Source of the DNA: Saururus chinensis
Lineage: Eukaryota; Streptophyta; Magnoliopsida; Piperales; Saururaceae
Assembly: GCA_035235625.1 (NCBI GenBank)
Contig: CP141146.1
Coordinates: forward strand, 3,156,501-3,220,500
Direction: 5' to 3'
DNA: 64,000 bases
Position numbers and translations under genes: made by a program. Of the stretch, positions 11,824 through 23,304 are shown piece by piece. The notes under the pieces are model-generated. The model had not been told where the DNA came from and did no database searches. It saw nothing but the letters and a program-made list of their open reading frames with translations. Within the stretch, counting starts at the first letter, position 1. Each line of letters begins with the position of its first letter.

Positions 11824-12767
11824 ACCCCAACCACAAACCGGATCATGTACACTCCGCCCACTACCGCGTGCGTCATGTACGCCTTGCCCGATGAGTTGAT
11901 CGACTCCAGGAGCCTGCTGTTGAGCTCGTTTGCCTCCTCTTCCCCAGCCAAGTCCACGGACGGCGGAAGGAGGTGGAAGCAGACCATGGCGAAGTTTCGG
12001 GGTACAACCAGCTCGAACCTCCTGTCCTTGGCCACCAGACCCTCCAACATCTTCGCCATCTTCACGTGTTTCCTAAGGAAGGTGCGCAAGTTGGCCACCC
12101 CGTAGCTCCGCAACACCATCCACAGCTTCAGCGCCCTGAACCTCCTGCTCAGTGCGATCTGCCAGTCCTTCTAGTCCACCACCTGCTTCGTCTCGGTAGC
12201 CTTGTTGCGGAGATATTCCGGGTTGGTGGAGAGTGCCTTGACCAGGGCGCTGGGGTCCTTGACCCACATGCAGCAGCAGTCGAGGGTGGTGAAGAACCAC
12301 TTGTGAGCGTTGAAGCTCAATGAGTCGGCATCTTCCACTCTGTCGATGAAATGCCTAAACTCCGGGCAAATGCAAGCGCTGCCGGCGTATGCCGCATCTA
12401 CGTGGACCCACATGCCGTACTCTTTGGCCACCTTGCAGAGGGGCCCCACCGGGTCGACCGCCGCGGACAGCTGTGAGGATGCAGAGGATGCCTTCACAGG
12501 TAGTGCCCTGCAGGACACCGCCGTCTCCGCCAGAGAAGAGGAAGGTGCTGGGTAGCTTGAGCATCTTGCCCAGCCAGTCCATGACGATGGTTTCAAGCTC
12601 GGTGGCCGGGCTCCACCTTGCTGCGAACCGGGTACTTCTCGATGTCCCGGTAGTAGTCGGCTAGGAAGTCGACGACCATGTGGCCCTGCCTCCGGAAGTC
12701 CTCAGGGTCCAAAGGATTCACCTGCGGGGTTGTTGCCCAAGAAGACATCGGCGTCGAGGCTGCCCAT
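11824..12767 (-). pseudogene. TYDC: Tyrosine/aromatic amino-acid decarboxylase pseudogene, main part
   Basis: TYDC-family enzymes are cytosolic PLP enzymes converting tyrosine or DOPA to tyramine or dopamine, feeding alkaloid and amide synthesis. Family members are about 500 residues and often intronless. Reading from an ATG at 12767 ([10 protein letters not shown]), the frame is lost within about 16 codons; the next segment ([22 protein letters not shown]) lies in another frame. About 60 codons are then missing before [19 protein letters not shown] second gap of about 80-90 codons lies between [15 protein letters not shown] and [19 protein letters not shown], removing part of the PLP site. 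The PLP lysine survives in [12 protein letters not shown] (codon 12300-12302). A TAG at 12171-12173 replaces Tyr in VVD-Y-KDWQ. From there to the Copia insertion the frame is open, ending [12 protein letters not shown]. The GC-rich base composition contrasts with the neighbourhood, as expected of an intronless plant gene. Confidence 0.92.
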
Positions 12768-12935
12768 GTTTGAGATATATGATGATCTGCAAGCTAAATA
12801 AGATAAGCTAGCTAGCTTTAGGTGGGCAAGCAGGGTTTGCTTAATTGACTGAATGAGCTGAAAATACGGTGAAGTGAAGAGGGCAATTAAGAGGAAGAGA
12901 TATCCCAGAACGAATGAAAGAATGATTGAGGAGGA

Positions 12936-12945
12936 GTTTAAATAG
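12936..12945 (-). promoter_or_regulatory. Possible TATA box of the decarboxylase pseudogene
   Basis: The minus-strand reading is CTATTTAAAC, about 170 bp upstream of the pseudogene ATG. Position and composition fit a plant TATA element, which would mean this copy kept its own promoter and is not a processed copy. The motif is short, so this is weak evidence. Confidence 0.3.
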
Positions 12946-13389
12946 AGGGAAGAGAGTACTGACAGGAGACTGGGGAGGAGGATCCTTCAGTCAAGTAAGT
13001 GGGCAGAAGAGGAGACGAAGGTCGGGAGGTTTGACCAAATTGCAAACGTGAAAGTGAGTATAAAATAAGTTGTTTGTTTTTTAATCTTTCACTGCTCTTC
13101 CTACCTACCTGCTTCTGCGTCGGAGCCTTTATTAAATGGGCCACATAGGGCTCATAGTATATAAAAAAGGATATCTGTATCTCCGGCGGAGGCATATGTG
13201 GCTGGTCACGGAGTTGGTGAGTTCGTTAAGGAAAATATTTTTTTAATATTATGCTTTTGAAGACGAAGAGCCGTGGGAAGTCTGGCTGCTGCTAAAGAAG
13301 ACCTCGCACGGCTGACTTATTTCTCTGCTCCAGCAGTAAATGCCTCTCTCGGTGGTGGGTCCAGTCGCGTAAGGCATGTGCTTCGTGTC
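12946..13389. other. Intergenic, no gene seen
   Basis: Upstream flank of the decarboxylase pseudogene. No coding stretch or repeat boundary recognised. Confidence 0.4.
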
Positions 13390-13453
13390 TGACTGCTTCT
13401 TCCTACGCTTTTAAAAATTCCTTTTAAAAGTCTAACTATTCCAAACGAGCCTC

Positions 13454-15012
13454 GTTATTATTAGAGGTAAGTTAAATCGAATTTTGACCTCGTATAATTC
13501 AAACTTAAAGTCAGAAACTTTTACTGCAAACTCTACTCAGAACTCAAATAAGCTCGAACTTTTTAGTTTAAATTTAATTCACTAAAATATAGGAGCTCGA
13601 ACTTGAATATAAACTCAAACTTATTTTATTATAGTGACAAGCCCAACTTAAAAATAAACTTAATTTATATATAAAAATAAATTTAATTTTACTAATTAGA
13701 GTCTTATTTATAAGTACCTGCATGTGCCAGTATGCTTCCACTAAATACTTTCATACTACACAATTTTGATTAGGTCTAGTGCATGCTAACAAACGTACAA
13801 TATAAAACTTATTAAAATTATAATAAAATATTTATTTATTTTAAATTGAGTCCCCTTAATATGCATCTAAAACATATCAAGAGCACATAAAATGAATACA
13901 TGATTGTCACACAATTTTGAAAGTGTAGTGGCTCTTAATCACACAACATGAGGGTTGTATCCGCTTGCCCTTCCTTTGATCTGACATGCACCAAGTACAT
14001 ATTTTGTCTCATAATAACTTTTGTCTTTAAAATTATATAAAAAGTTACAAATAAAAGTTATTATGTGCTTAGAGCAAATTAACTCAAAGCCTCAAACTAG
14101 GCTGCACTCGACCCTTAGTTGCTCTTTAACTCTCCGATATATATAATATCAAAATGTCATTATTAATTGAGCATATATGAAAATATTGCGGCTAATTGTA
14201 TAATTAATGTTGTCCTTCTTTGGGATTTTATTTTCAAGTTATGACTACCCTCAATTTTGGTCTCAGTATATGGTGAGACATCTTAAGTATGTTTACATAT
14301 CATCCTTCGAATAATGATTATCAAGTAAATCATATTATGCTAGTCTTTGACCCATCCTAAATGAATATAACTTGCCTTTATCTTATGAAATAAAAAGAGA
14401 CTCCACGAGTCAATGCTAAATAACTTTTAAAAAATTATTGTAAAATTTTAATTTTAAAAGGATTTCAACATTAGCCTTTACATAAAATTTAATATATATA
14501 TATATCATAATTTATTTGACATGTAGATAATATTACCAATATAATTTTGTCTGATGATTAGTGTATAGTTCTATGTAGTATAGTCTATAATATATCCCAT
14601 TTTTTTTACTAATTGTACTATATATGTTTATAATTTATTAAATCAAATTTCTATGATACATCTAAATTTCAATACATATTACATGTGGACATATATGTAT
14701 TATATGGGTATATAAATAAAATACAAATATGTTGTATGTATTTTGCGATTGATAATTGTGCATGTGTACATATAAGTCAATACATATTTATGTATATTAT
14801 AAAATATATTTATAAATTTCATTCATGTTCGAGTACAAGTGGAATTCGAGCCGAGTTTAAGTTTAATTCGAGTCAAGTTGAGCCAAGGTATACTTGAGCT
14901 CAACTCGAATATGTTCTAGTTCAAGCCGAGCCGCTTCAAGTCTAACTATATTTGAGTTGAGGCACCCTTGTTTGATGAGCTGACTCGACTCGTTAGCACT
15001 CCTAATCATTAC
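13454..15012. mobile_element. Non-autonomous hAT-like element, copy 1
   Basis: The element is 13462-15004 (1543 bp), with ends tagaggtaag and gcactccta that are imperfect inverted repeats. Both subterminal regions are dense in short cgag/ctcg words (such as actcgactcg and ttcgagtcaag), typical of hAT elements, where they bind transposase. The candidate 8-bp target duplication is gttattat (13454-13461) and atcattac (15005-15012), differing by three transitions. It encodes no transposase. A second copy at 35873-37409 matches over its whole length, confirming a mobile family. The hAT label is from the 8-bp duplication and end structure only. Confidence 0.75.
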
Positions 15013-15505
15013 TACCCCTAGTTGTAAGCCAAACATATTGAGCCGTTTTGATTTTAATCCTAGAGAGAATGTTACTTATGAGTAGACAACCTATTATTTG
15101 AATAATTGTACAATTATATCTTAATTCTTAATCTGACGGCTTGTCATATACATGCTCATATAAATAGTTGCAATTAAGCCCAAGTTTGTAAACTTTTTTC
15201 ATTCTACATTGGAAAAGAAAAAAGTTAATACAAGTCTGTGCTCACACACAACTGCATGAACCAGATATTACAAATCATCAGATCTTAATTAAGTTGTGCA
15301 TGTTATTTAAAAGAAGCCTACTCTTTAAGTAACATGTGTTGTCCCGCATTACTCTGGCTCACACAGTCATTTATGAGGCGGGGCTCAAATTAACGAGACT
15401 CAAGCTTTTAAAAATTGTTACCATTTTTGTAGGTTAATGAGACAATTGCTTCAAAGTCTACCTATTCCAAATGAGCCCCATCATTACTAACCTTGGTTGT
15501 GAGTA

Positions 15506-16149
15506 GGGCTAGTTCTGGATATCCATTATTTGACGTTCGAGTCGTGTCTGAGGTATTTGTATTTACCTCCTACTAATCTTTTTTGTTCGTCAATTTTCAA
15601 ACACGGCAATGGACAAAGACCTCATCCGACTGTTTGTTTGAGGTCTGGTTAATTTTAAAATATAATATATATTTTTTAATTTCTCCATATCTCTTAAGTA
15701 TTATTTTCTTATACTTAAGTTCTTAATAATGTAAATATAATCATGTTAATATTATATTTGAGTTTTTCGTTAAAATTAATTACCAAATACTCCTATGTCC
15801 TACATTAATAATTATTTAGTTGTTCATAACAAACGTGTAAAAGTATATGCAAAGAAAATTTATTAGTAATACTACTAAAAATAAAAAAGTTGACATGCAT
15901 AAATCTAAACTATTATCATGTAGTAAGTTATTTAATTCCAAGATACCCACCTTGACTACCTTACTTAGTCATAGTCATTAGCATCTTTCTTGTTCTCTCT
16001 AACCATCCCCGTCCTTATCCACTTGCCTAAGAGGTATAAGAAGCTTCATCCATAAACAAAATACTCACAAATAATTTGTTAATAAACACAAACACACACA
16101 AGCCATTGACTATTTAGCCAAGGACCAAATCTAGCTGGGAGCCTAGATA
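15506..16149. other. AT-rich non-coding segment inside duplicated copy 2
   Basis: Starts around tagggctagttctgg and ends before the duplicated sequence resumes near 16150. This could be an old insertion, because copy 1 lacks it, but no terminal repeats or target duplication could be defined. No coding content. Confidence 0.35.
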
Positions 16150-16812
16150 TCTTAATAGCAATTATTACTTATAGGGTGAATAATATCTACCGTTATATCT
16201 TAATTCAACAGCTTGTAATGTCAGGGTACATGTAGTCGCAATAAGCCCGAGCTCGTAAACTTTTTTCATTCCAAAGATTAAAAAAGTTAAGGGAGAAGTT
16301 AATATGATCTTTTCTCACATACAACTACGTGAGCTAGGCATAACAAACTATTGGATCTCGATTTAATGGCACATGTTATTTAAAAGCAGCCTACTCTTGA
16401 ATAGTGATACTCTGGCTGAGTCAGGACTCAAATTAACGATTAAAATACATCTCAGGACTGAAATTGTGCGGTTCTAATGCATCTGGCGCACGCAAGGATC
16501 GTATTCTAATGGTACTCTTCCAAATAACACGTACTTTTAAGAGCCAGGTTCGCCATTGAATTATGGCATCCAGTATGGAGATGAACACGAAGGAAATGCA
16601 ACAAATACTGCACCAAATCCAACAACAACAACTAAGAGCAGCTCCAAGCTCAACAATAGCGACAAGAGCAATTACAGCAACATAGATTGAACCAGTGGCC
16701 ATTTGGCATAGGTCTTTTGCTCAGTAAACGTGCTTCTCCATCGTTAACATTGTACTTAGCATGTGTTTTGTAGGACTTCATGATGTGTGAATTACATATA
16801 TGCATGAGGAGC

Positions 16813-17352
16813 TCAATATAGGCTGGCAATTTTGGGGCTGCAGAAGACCTCAACTTCTTCCAGAGTTGCTCGTGACTCGTCTCCAAACAAGGAGTCCTTG
16901 CCGTCCTCTCGTTTAGCATAGGACAGGCCAAGCCTGGACTTAGCCTGCCTGAGATCCCCAACTCCAGAATTTGTATCAGGCCCTGCAAACCCGCCCATGA
17001 CAGGAGCCAATGGTGGTCCAATCAAAAGCCCATCTGCACCGAACTGGGGCCCTCCTCTGGCATAATCAAAGAGGGCGGCACCGCTACCTCCTACTTTGGG
17101 CAGCATGACAGGCTCCCTTGCTTCATCATCTTCTTTCCAGTAGAAGAGGAAAGCATCGAAAGTGTCGTAGTAGTCGTCTGTGCTTCTGTAGCCTTCAGGA
17201 TTGAATGCTCCAAACTTGAGGGACTTGGCGGTGTATCCTATAATCACACAGGGACCCTTGAAGTCACACGATCGGTGGAAGTCAGTTGCACTGAATCCAT
17301 CTATGGATGCCCTGTAGCAACATTTTAACTCCTTTCCTGCAGTTGTTGGCAC
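16813..17352 (-). pseudogene. TLDc-domain protein, 3' exon (partial gene)
   Basis: About 180 uninterrupted codons encode the C-terminal part of a plant TLDc-domain protein: the domain core DFHRSCDFKGPCVIIGYT, then GAFNPEGYRSTDDYYDTFDA, a Gly-rich segment ([20 protein letters not shown]) and the end EVEVFCSPKIASLY followed by a stop at 16813. TLDc proteins are linked to oxidative-stress protection and V-ATPase regulation in eukaryotes; the plant role is less clear. A splice-acceptor-like ctgcag lies at 17337-17342 (minus), so this looks like a last exon. I could not assemble any upstream exon: the sequence immediately upstream (17360-17740) is the edge of the ALMT tandem duplication. The gene may be truncated by that rearrangement, or its remaining exons may be unrecognisable. 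The intact reading frame argues for recent or ongoing function. Confidence 0.6.
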
Positions 17353-18076
17353 AAGAAACGAAATATAGCATCTTCTGGTTTGATAAAGTACTTACTGAAG
17401 TTGGTGTCGAAATCCGAACCAAATCATCCATTTTTCAACTGTGGAGGCCACTGCTTGGTTGGGCAGGGCCTCTCCGTGCACCATAACGAAGCTACACTGC
17501 CTAATCAGTATCTGTGCAATACCAGAAATGAAGGGGAGAGAGAGAGAGAGAGACCTCGCAGGAAAGTTTTCTCGACCAGAGAGATCGAGAAGGGAAGATC
17601 AATATCATGATACCGAGGCTGGGGTCTTTCTTCACTTCGTCGCCGGCCTCTGTTCCAGTCAAAAAAACCTGAAGGACTTGCCTTCCACCTCATAAGAGCG
17701 GCATCGATAGTACAAGCCATGACATGCTCAGAAAAATATTCAATCTTAGATTTAGTTACAAAAGAATGTCATTTTCTTTTCATCAGGTTACCAAAAAAAA
17801 TGTCATTGCCTTCAGACCTCAAAAACATTATCGCCAATTTAGACTGACATTATTGTCACGGTACCTTTTCTGTGACAATTATAGCCTCAAATAATAAGTT
17901 GCATTGATCTGTAAACTTTTTCCGTGTCTTGCTCTTTTTGCATGTTACCATATTTTCTGATATTGCAAAGAGATATCATCTATCAATTAGATTAGAACTC
18001 ATGTGGCTTGTACAGAGTGCCACTCGAGTATACACTATGAAGAATGTGACTGCATCAACATTTCATTTTCAATTGG
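17353..18076. other. Non-coding edge of the tandem unit
   Basis: Sequence between the TLDc exon and ALMT copy A. It includes a (GA)n run at about 17535-17553. The part 17353-17600 is matched at 21690-21866 and the part 17615-18076 at 24670-25013, so it belongs to the duplicated unit. On the minus strand both copies contain an EALP-x-QAVASTVEKW reading followed by a stop, a possible exon remnant of the TLDc gene; too uncertain to call. Confidence 0.5.
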
Positions 18077-20706
18077 TTACTCAACTCCTTGGCTAGTTAC
18101 ATGATTGTTTGTATGATTCGTCTGGCTAGACACTTGAATTTCCACATGAGGCATGCCCTGATACTCCTTAAAACCTGCCGCCCTCCCCAGCTCCTCCACC
18201 TCCTCCATCACCAGCTCCAGCCTTGCTACTGTCTCCACCAGCAAAGATGCAAATGCAGCCAAAGGTAGTGCCTCAGAGAACTCAAGACTGGTGAGAGCAA
18301 TCTTGCTCAAGCTCGGCCTAAGGAGTCTCACCTGAGACTCTCTAGGTGTCTCCGCACCCTTCTTTTTGCGCCATTCCATCAAAGCTGAGGAGTCTGTCTT
18401 GACTGAGGAGAGGGAAATGTTAGAGCTCCAGTCTGCCTTTTGGCTGGCTGCGGCCGTGGCGGCGACCATGAACATGTTGGTGTCCTGAACCCGCTCGGAG
18501 CCGAGGAACAATCGAGGTTGCGATTGAAGGGAAGAGTTGAGGGCTTTAAGGGCATCATGAAGCTGATCGGAGAGCACATTTGGGGAGAAGCTTCGCCTGG
18601 CCCTTATGCTGTTGGCCAATTCTATGAGGACCTTGGCCACTTCCTGGGCAACTCTGATGCATGGGTCCCTGAAGAGCACTCTCACTGAATATGGAGTCTG
18701 CAATGAAATAATCCACCCACAAACTTAACATAAAGAATGGCACTCAGATGTGACCAACTTTTCATTTTTGTATCTACTTTTGAGTTGCAGTAAGAGTGTG
18801 ATTGCTGCAATAAAGACACCCTTCTACATTGAGCCGTGCATTCACATGCCACTGACATGCAACTTTCTTCTTTAACAATGAGGGTCTTTGTGATAAGAAA
18901 AGCTAAGCCCGTTTTGGGAAAGCACTTTGAGGCCTATTCTAAACTGAGTACTTCTAGGTACTCAGTTCATTGATGTAAATGAAATTTATGCTGAAACTAA
19001 TTTGTGTTGCCAAAACACTGCTAAGTAACACATTCAAAACCCTGGATTTTCAGGATCTCAATAACCTTCTTAGCATGTTTTTTTCCCTTTCTATTCTCCT
19101 CTTAGGAAGAAGGAAAGCATATGGTTATCTAAATGATGGAATATACCAAAATTATGAATTTGATAAGCAATTATTCTCAGGGACAAGAACTTGAATTCTC
19201 TGACAGCCAGACCACATGATCAACACAAGTGTAATTTTAGCATTTTAATTTACACCATGTGCGGTGTGGACAAGTCCTGGTTTTAAAGTATAATTCGCTC
19301 AACAAAATATAACAAAGAAGTGATTAGACTTACCTGAATCTCAGACTCTAAGCACCCATGAAGTGACACTACTGTATACCCAAAACGTCGAAGAACAGTG
19401 CCTAGCTTCACATACTGCTGCCATGGATACCTGTAACAGTGTCTCGAATGCCTCGGCTCCCAGCTTGCAAATAATGCCTGCACTAATCAACAATTCATGG
19501 CTAGAATTTTCAACAATCAACAAAATAGTAACTGAAACAGTCCTCTATAGAATAATATCACTAATTATTTCATCTATTTATATTGTGAAGACTGAGCAAA
19601 TGGATTCACCCAAGGAAACTCACTAGGTTCTCATCAGTGGATTTGGAATCCAAAACTACCCTATAGCTTTTATATGCGGGATCTTTAGATAATTCTTCTC
19701 TGATGGTTTTTATGTCTGCATCTCGGAAATAGCCATTCACACAAGCTGCCATCATATGCAACCTTTCAAATTAGTATTATCTCATTTGTAACAAGGCTAA
19801 TGTACAAGTTTAGATGTTTGAATTTCTTTCTGTGCTAGAAATGGATAGCTAACCTTCAAGGGACTTTGCTAACGCTTCAAGCTTTGCTGCAGTAGAGTTG
19901 TGAAGATCTTCTCCAGACCAATTTGGGAATATTAGCAAACTCATAACAAGGCAGACACCACAACCAATGGCGATTGTATAAAGCCGTTCATGTGCAACTT
20001 TCATTACGTTTTGGATTCGATAACTTGGCACAGTTATCAGATTATAAGTCAGGAGGAATATGACAACTCCATAGTCGTAGTTTTTCTTTATGCTGGGAAA
20101 GAATCTCAGGTACGTACATGTAGCACCTGAAATAATTTAAAAAAAAAACAAGAAGAAAAGCAAAACAAATTTCAAGCCACATGAGCTCGTAAGTAGTAAT
20201 TGACACATTAACACAGGATATTACCAACAAGAAAGACTGAAGCTCCAATGAAGACAGCTCGAACGACATGCCCAGTGTTTTCCACCATAAATTCAATTAG
20301 TAATCCTAATGCTGCAGCACACAGAGTTCCAAATCCCCTGTTCAGTCCCTTACACAGAGTTGCCCCTATAATACAAAATTAGTAACAGAAAACATCCATG
20401 AATAAAAATTGCATCTTTAATGTGACCAAGATGAATATTCATATTGGGATCAAAATGAAACTTCTTACCAGCGGTAAATTCAAGTACTACGACGACAGTG
20501 ATGACAGCCCAGATGGAGTTCTCCCCCACTCCTTGAAAGAGAGGCTCCATGAGATACAACGAGGACACCAGCGTCAAGGACAGTCCTACCTTGAGCGCAT
20601 GAGTGACCCGCCTGGGATCTTCTCGCCCAACTTCATATCCCCTCCTCCCTGCAGCAAGTGAGAACCTCCTCACCAGCTTGACAAAGTCCCATGTAGGTTT
20701 CGCCAT
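18077..20706 (-). CDS. Aluminium-activated malate transporter, ALMT9-like, copy A
   Basis: ALMT proteins are plant anion channels; the ALMT9 group acts at the vacuolar membrane, passing malate and chloride. Exons on the minus strand: 20706-20469, 20365-20225, 20126-19854, 19745-19624, 19477-19334 and 18697-18077; all introns are GT-AG and phases match. The total of 1539 nt gives 512 residues, normal for the family. The start is the ATG at 20706 (MAKPTWDF). Landmarks: EVGREDPRR at residues 25-33, several hydrophobic helices in exons 1-3 (about residues 38-215, e.g. SIWAVITVVVVLEF), the family WEP motif (SWEPRH, about 263-268) in exon 5, and a long cytosolic C-terminal half with SLEFSEALPLAAFASLLVE and a Glu-rich EEVEELGR segment. 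No stop or frameshift was found. The name is by family resemblance; subcellular location is inferred. Confidence 0.95.
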
Positions 20707-21690
20707 GTTCAGGCCAACAGGTGGAGCTCAAGTTCTTGCAGAAGTGGATGCCTCCTAGAGAGAAATGGAAGGCATATTTATATTCACCCACCAACGACCA
20801 GAAGCGTCCAAGTCTACACACAGGTAAAACAGTCTTTAACAAAGGGATGGTTACCGGTTTTTAATGCAAAGCACTGGCAGAACCATGAAAGAGAGCCGGC
20901 TGATCAATCTTTGGAAGAACACCAATGTGCTGCAGCCATGTTGGATACATAACCTGGTTTATTAGCAGACTGGCAGAATAATGAGACCTGGTGAGGAATA
21001 TGGTGACTGAGCTGATATGGAAAGTGTTTTGTGGCAATGTTCTGTTAATTCTGATACAGAGGTTGGTTTTAATAATTTAAAATTAGTGTTAAGAATGTGA
21101 GATTCTAATGCAATGTGGCAAGGGTCTTGGATTGTTCTGCATTTTATCAAAGAGGGCTCTGCTATTCACATGGAACCCATTTAAACCCAACTCATCCAAG
21201 GAAAGAGACACCACTTGAAACTGCAAAAAAATGTTGATGGTTGTTTCCATCAGAACTGGTGGAATTTAATCATAAAAATCTGTTCCCTCCGTCCATATTC
21301 AAATACAAGGAAAATGCACTGGTAAGAAGCAGACATGAAACTACAAACATGGCATGAATGTCATCAATTATTTGATTGTAATTTGTAATCTGGCAACTAC
21401 ATCACTTTTGTTGCAAAGAGAAGTACAAAAGGGGAGTTAACTGCTCAAAAGAAAACAATTGATGAACATCTGAGGAGAGGTCCGTTCCTTTCCGCTTTTC
21501 CTTAATCACGAGTATGCCGACAGTGGCATTTTGACTTGCTGAAGCTTCACATGCAGGAGCAGTACAACCACTTATTTTTGGAAGGTGGTATTCACCACCC
21601 ATCCAATGATCTGCCTTTGACAGTTCCCTGCTCCTTTCAATGGGAGTGCTTGCGCTGTGGTTCAGCCGCTGCTGTCGAAACGCAATAGCC
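20707..21690. other. Upstream region of ALMT copy A
   Basis: Promoter and 5' flank, matched in part at 27886-28770. No confident TATA element was picked. Conservation between the units is patchy to 21300, then strong (the gaggagaggtccgttcc stretch near 21472 and 28542). Confidence 0.5.
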
Positions 21691-21866
21691 TCTTCTGGTT
21701 TGAGAAAGTATATCCTGAAGTTCGTGTCGAAATCAGAGCCAAATCATCCATTTTTCAACTGTGGAAGCCACTGCTTGCTTGGGCAGGGCCTCACTGGAGG
21801 GAGACCTCGCACGAAAGTTTTCTCGACCGTAGAGATCGAGAACGGAAGATCAATATCATGTTACAG

Positions 21867-23262
21867 ACGTTGTGTATGGCTGCAACGGCCGTGGTCAGAA
21901 TTATAAAATTCATATCTTAGCCTTAGCCTTACACCCTTAAGATTATTAAAGAGGCAACTTAAGGCTCCTCGTCAAGCCAGAACAGTCTGGCTCGAATTAG
22001 GTTCGATGTAAGTTGGGCTCGGACTTAGGCTTGAGCCTAATTTGACCGTACCCTGTCTCAATTGGACTAAAATTTGAACTCACTTTTACTGGGCTCGAAC
22101 TTAAACTTAATATAATTTTAAAATTATATATAAATAAAATATATAAAATAAATAATATATATATATATATATATATTTTATATAAATATAATTATTAATT
22201 TAAATATATATATTTATAACATACTTCTCTTTTAGATTAATAGTTGTATTTGATAAATTTATTTTAAAAAATTAAGTAAAATTATTAATATAGAACAAAT
22301 AGAGTTTATAAAATAATATATAATTACATATATATACTAATATTATTTATCATATATAATATATAGACTCGTTTATATGAGCCAAGGCTTACTTATAACT
22401 GTGTGGACCCTGATGTCATGCACCCTTAAATTTTGATCCAACAATATACATAACTAAGAAGGTAAATTGATTTATGTCTTCTTACGCCTTTAGATCTCAA
22501 TTTGATAGCCCGTGATGTTTTGACTCACGCTGATGTGTATGCCAAATATATAAAAAAATTTCATGATATATATCCTCGTTAAATTGTAATGAATATATAA
22601 ATTCTAAATATAATATATATTTAAAAAAAAATATTAGAGACATAAACACTAATATACTATTTTTGTCCTAAATTAATAGTTTTGTTTGGTTTTTTAAGAT
22701 GAACTAAAATTAGTTCAATTGAAAAACTAAATGGAGCTATAATATATGACAGAGGGTCAACATGATATTATACTAATATACAAAAAAACTCTTTTAAAAC
22801 AATCATGTCATTAGGGGGACCAACCTTAGTTTACAAAAAGATAACTAGATGTTCTTTCAAAAGTTGAAACATGATACTTGAACCGTCCTCAACTTACATA
22901 ATATAGCTCTTTTTACATGTACTTAATAATTTTTTAGAGGCATATTAAGGCTAAAAAATAATTCTTTTATAAGTGATTAATAAACACTAAAGAAAAGAAA
23001 ATACGAAAAAATAGATAGTAATGTTGCCTAAGTGAGTTTTTATTTTCTATATATTTTTTAGTGATTATATGTACATAAAGAGATGAAAATGGTAATAATA
23101 CATTTCTTGAGTATATGTAACTAAAACTCATTTGTCATAGTTTTTTTCTTTCTTAGTGATTATAGTCAGATATTTAAGGTGTAATTGTAATACTTGCTAA
23201 AATATATTTATTAATATTTAATACTAAAAGAATATTAGTATATATAATACTTTATATACTTT

Positions 23263-23304
<42 letters not shown>

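Larger units (their letters stand above)
6905..11828 (+). mobile_element. Ty1/Copia LTR retrotransposon, degenerate (Copia-1)
   Basis: The element occupies 6910-11823 and is flanked by a 5-bp target duplication, gcccc (6905-6909) and acccc (11824-11828), with one mismatch. Its order is 5' LTR, tRNA-Met primer site, gag, protease, integrase, reverse transcriptase, RNase H, polypurine tract and 3' LTR; integrase before RT identifies Copia. It is transcribed on the plus strand, opposite to the decarboxylase gene it interrupts. The polyprotein has at least five in-frame stops between 7490 and 8461 (7577, 8120, 8198, 8342, 8459), frameshifts near 8465, 9050, 10100 and 11200, and further stops in the pol domains, so it is not autonomous. 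By eye the LTRs differ at roughly 15 positions in about 230 aligned bases, mostly transitions, which indicates an old insertion. Confidence 0.95.
13390..16440 (+). repeat. Duplicated non-coding segment, two diverged direct copies
   Basis: Copy 1 is 13390-13461 plus 15005-15420, interrupted by a hAT-like element. Copy 2 is about 15421-15505 plus 16150-16440. Shared landmarks are aagtctaactattccaaa (13425 area) and aagtctacctattccaaa (15455 area), the string atcattac (15005 and 15480), taaacttttttcatt (15188 and 16255 areas) and gcatgttatttaaaag (15300 and 16370 areas). Copy 2 has about 640 bp (15506-16149) not seen in copy 1, possibly another insertion. No coding content was recognised. Confidence 0.75.

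Noticed and set aside
17505..17720. Minus-strand open frame upstream of the TLDc exon as its first exon
   Set aside because: Ser/Leu run comes from a (GA)n tract, there is no resemblance to TLDc proteins, and the frame is not conserved in the copy at 21700-21900.
20398..20661. Plus-strand open frame over ALMT exon 1 (also 27601-28137)
   Set aside because: Antisense shadow of a real conserved exon.
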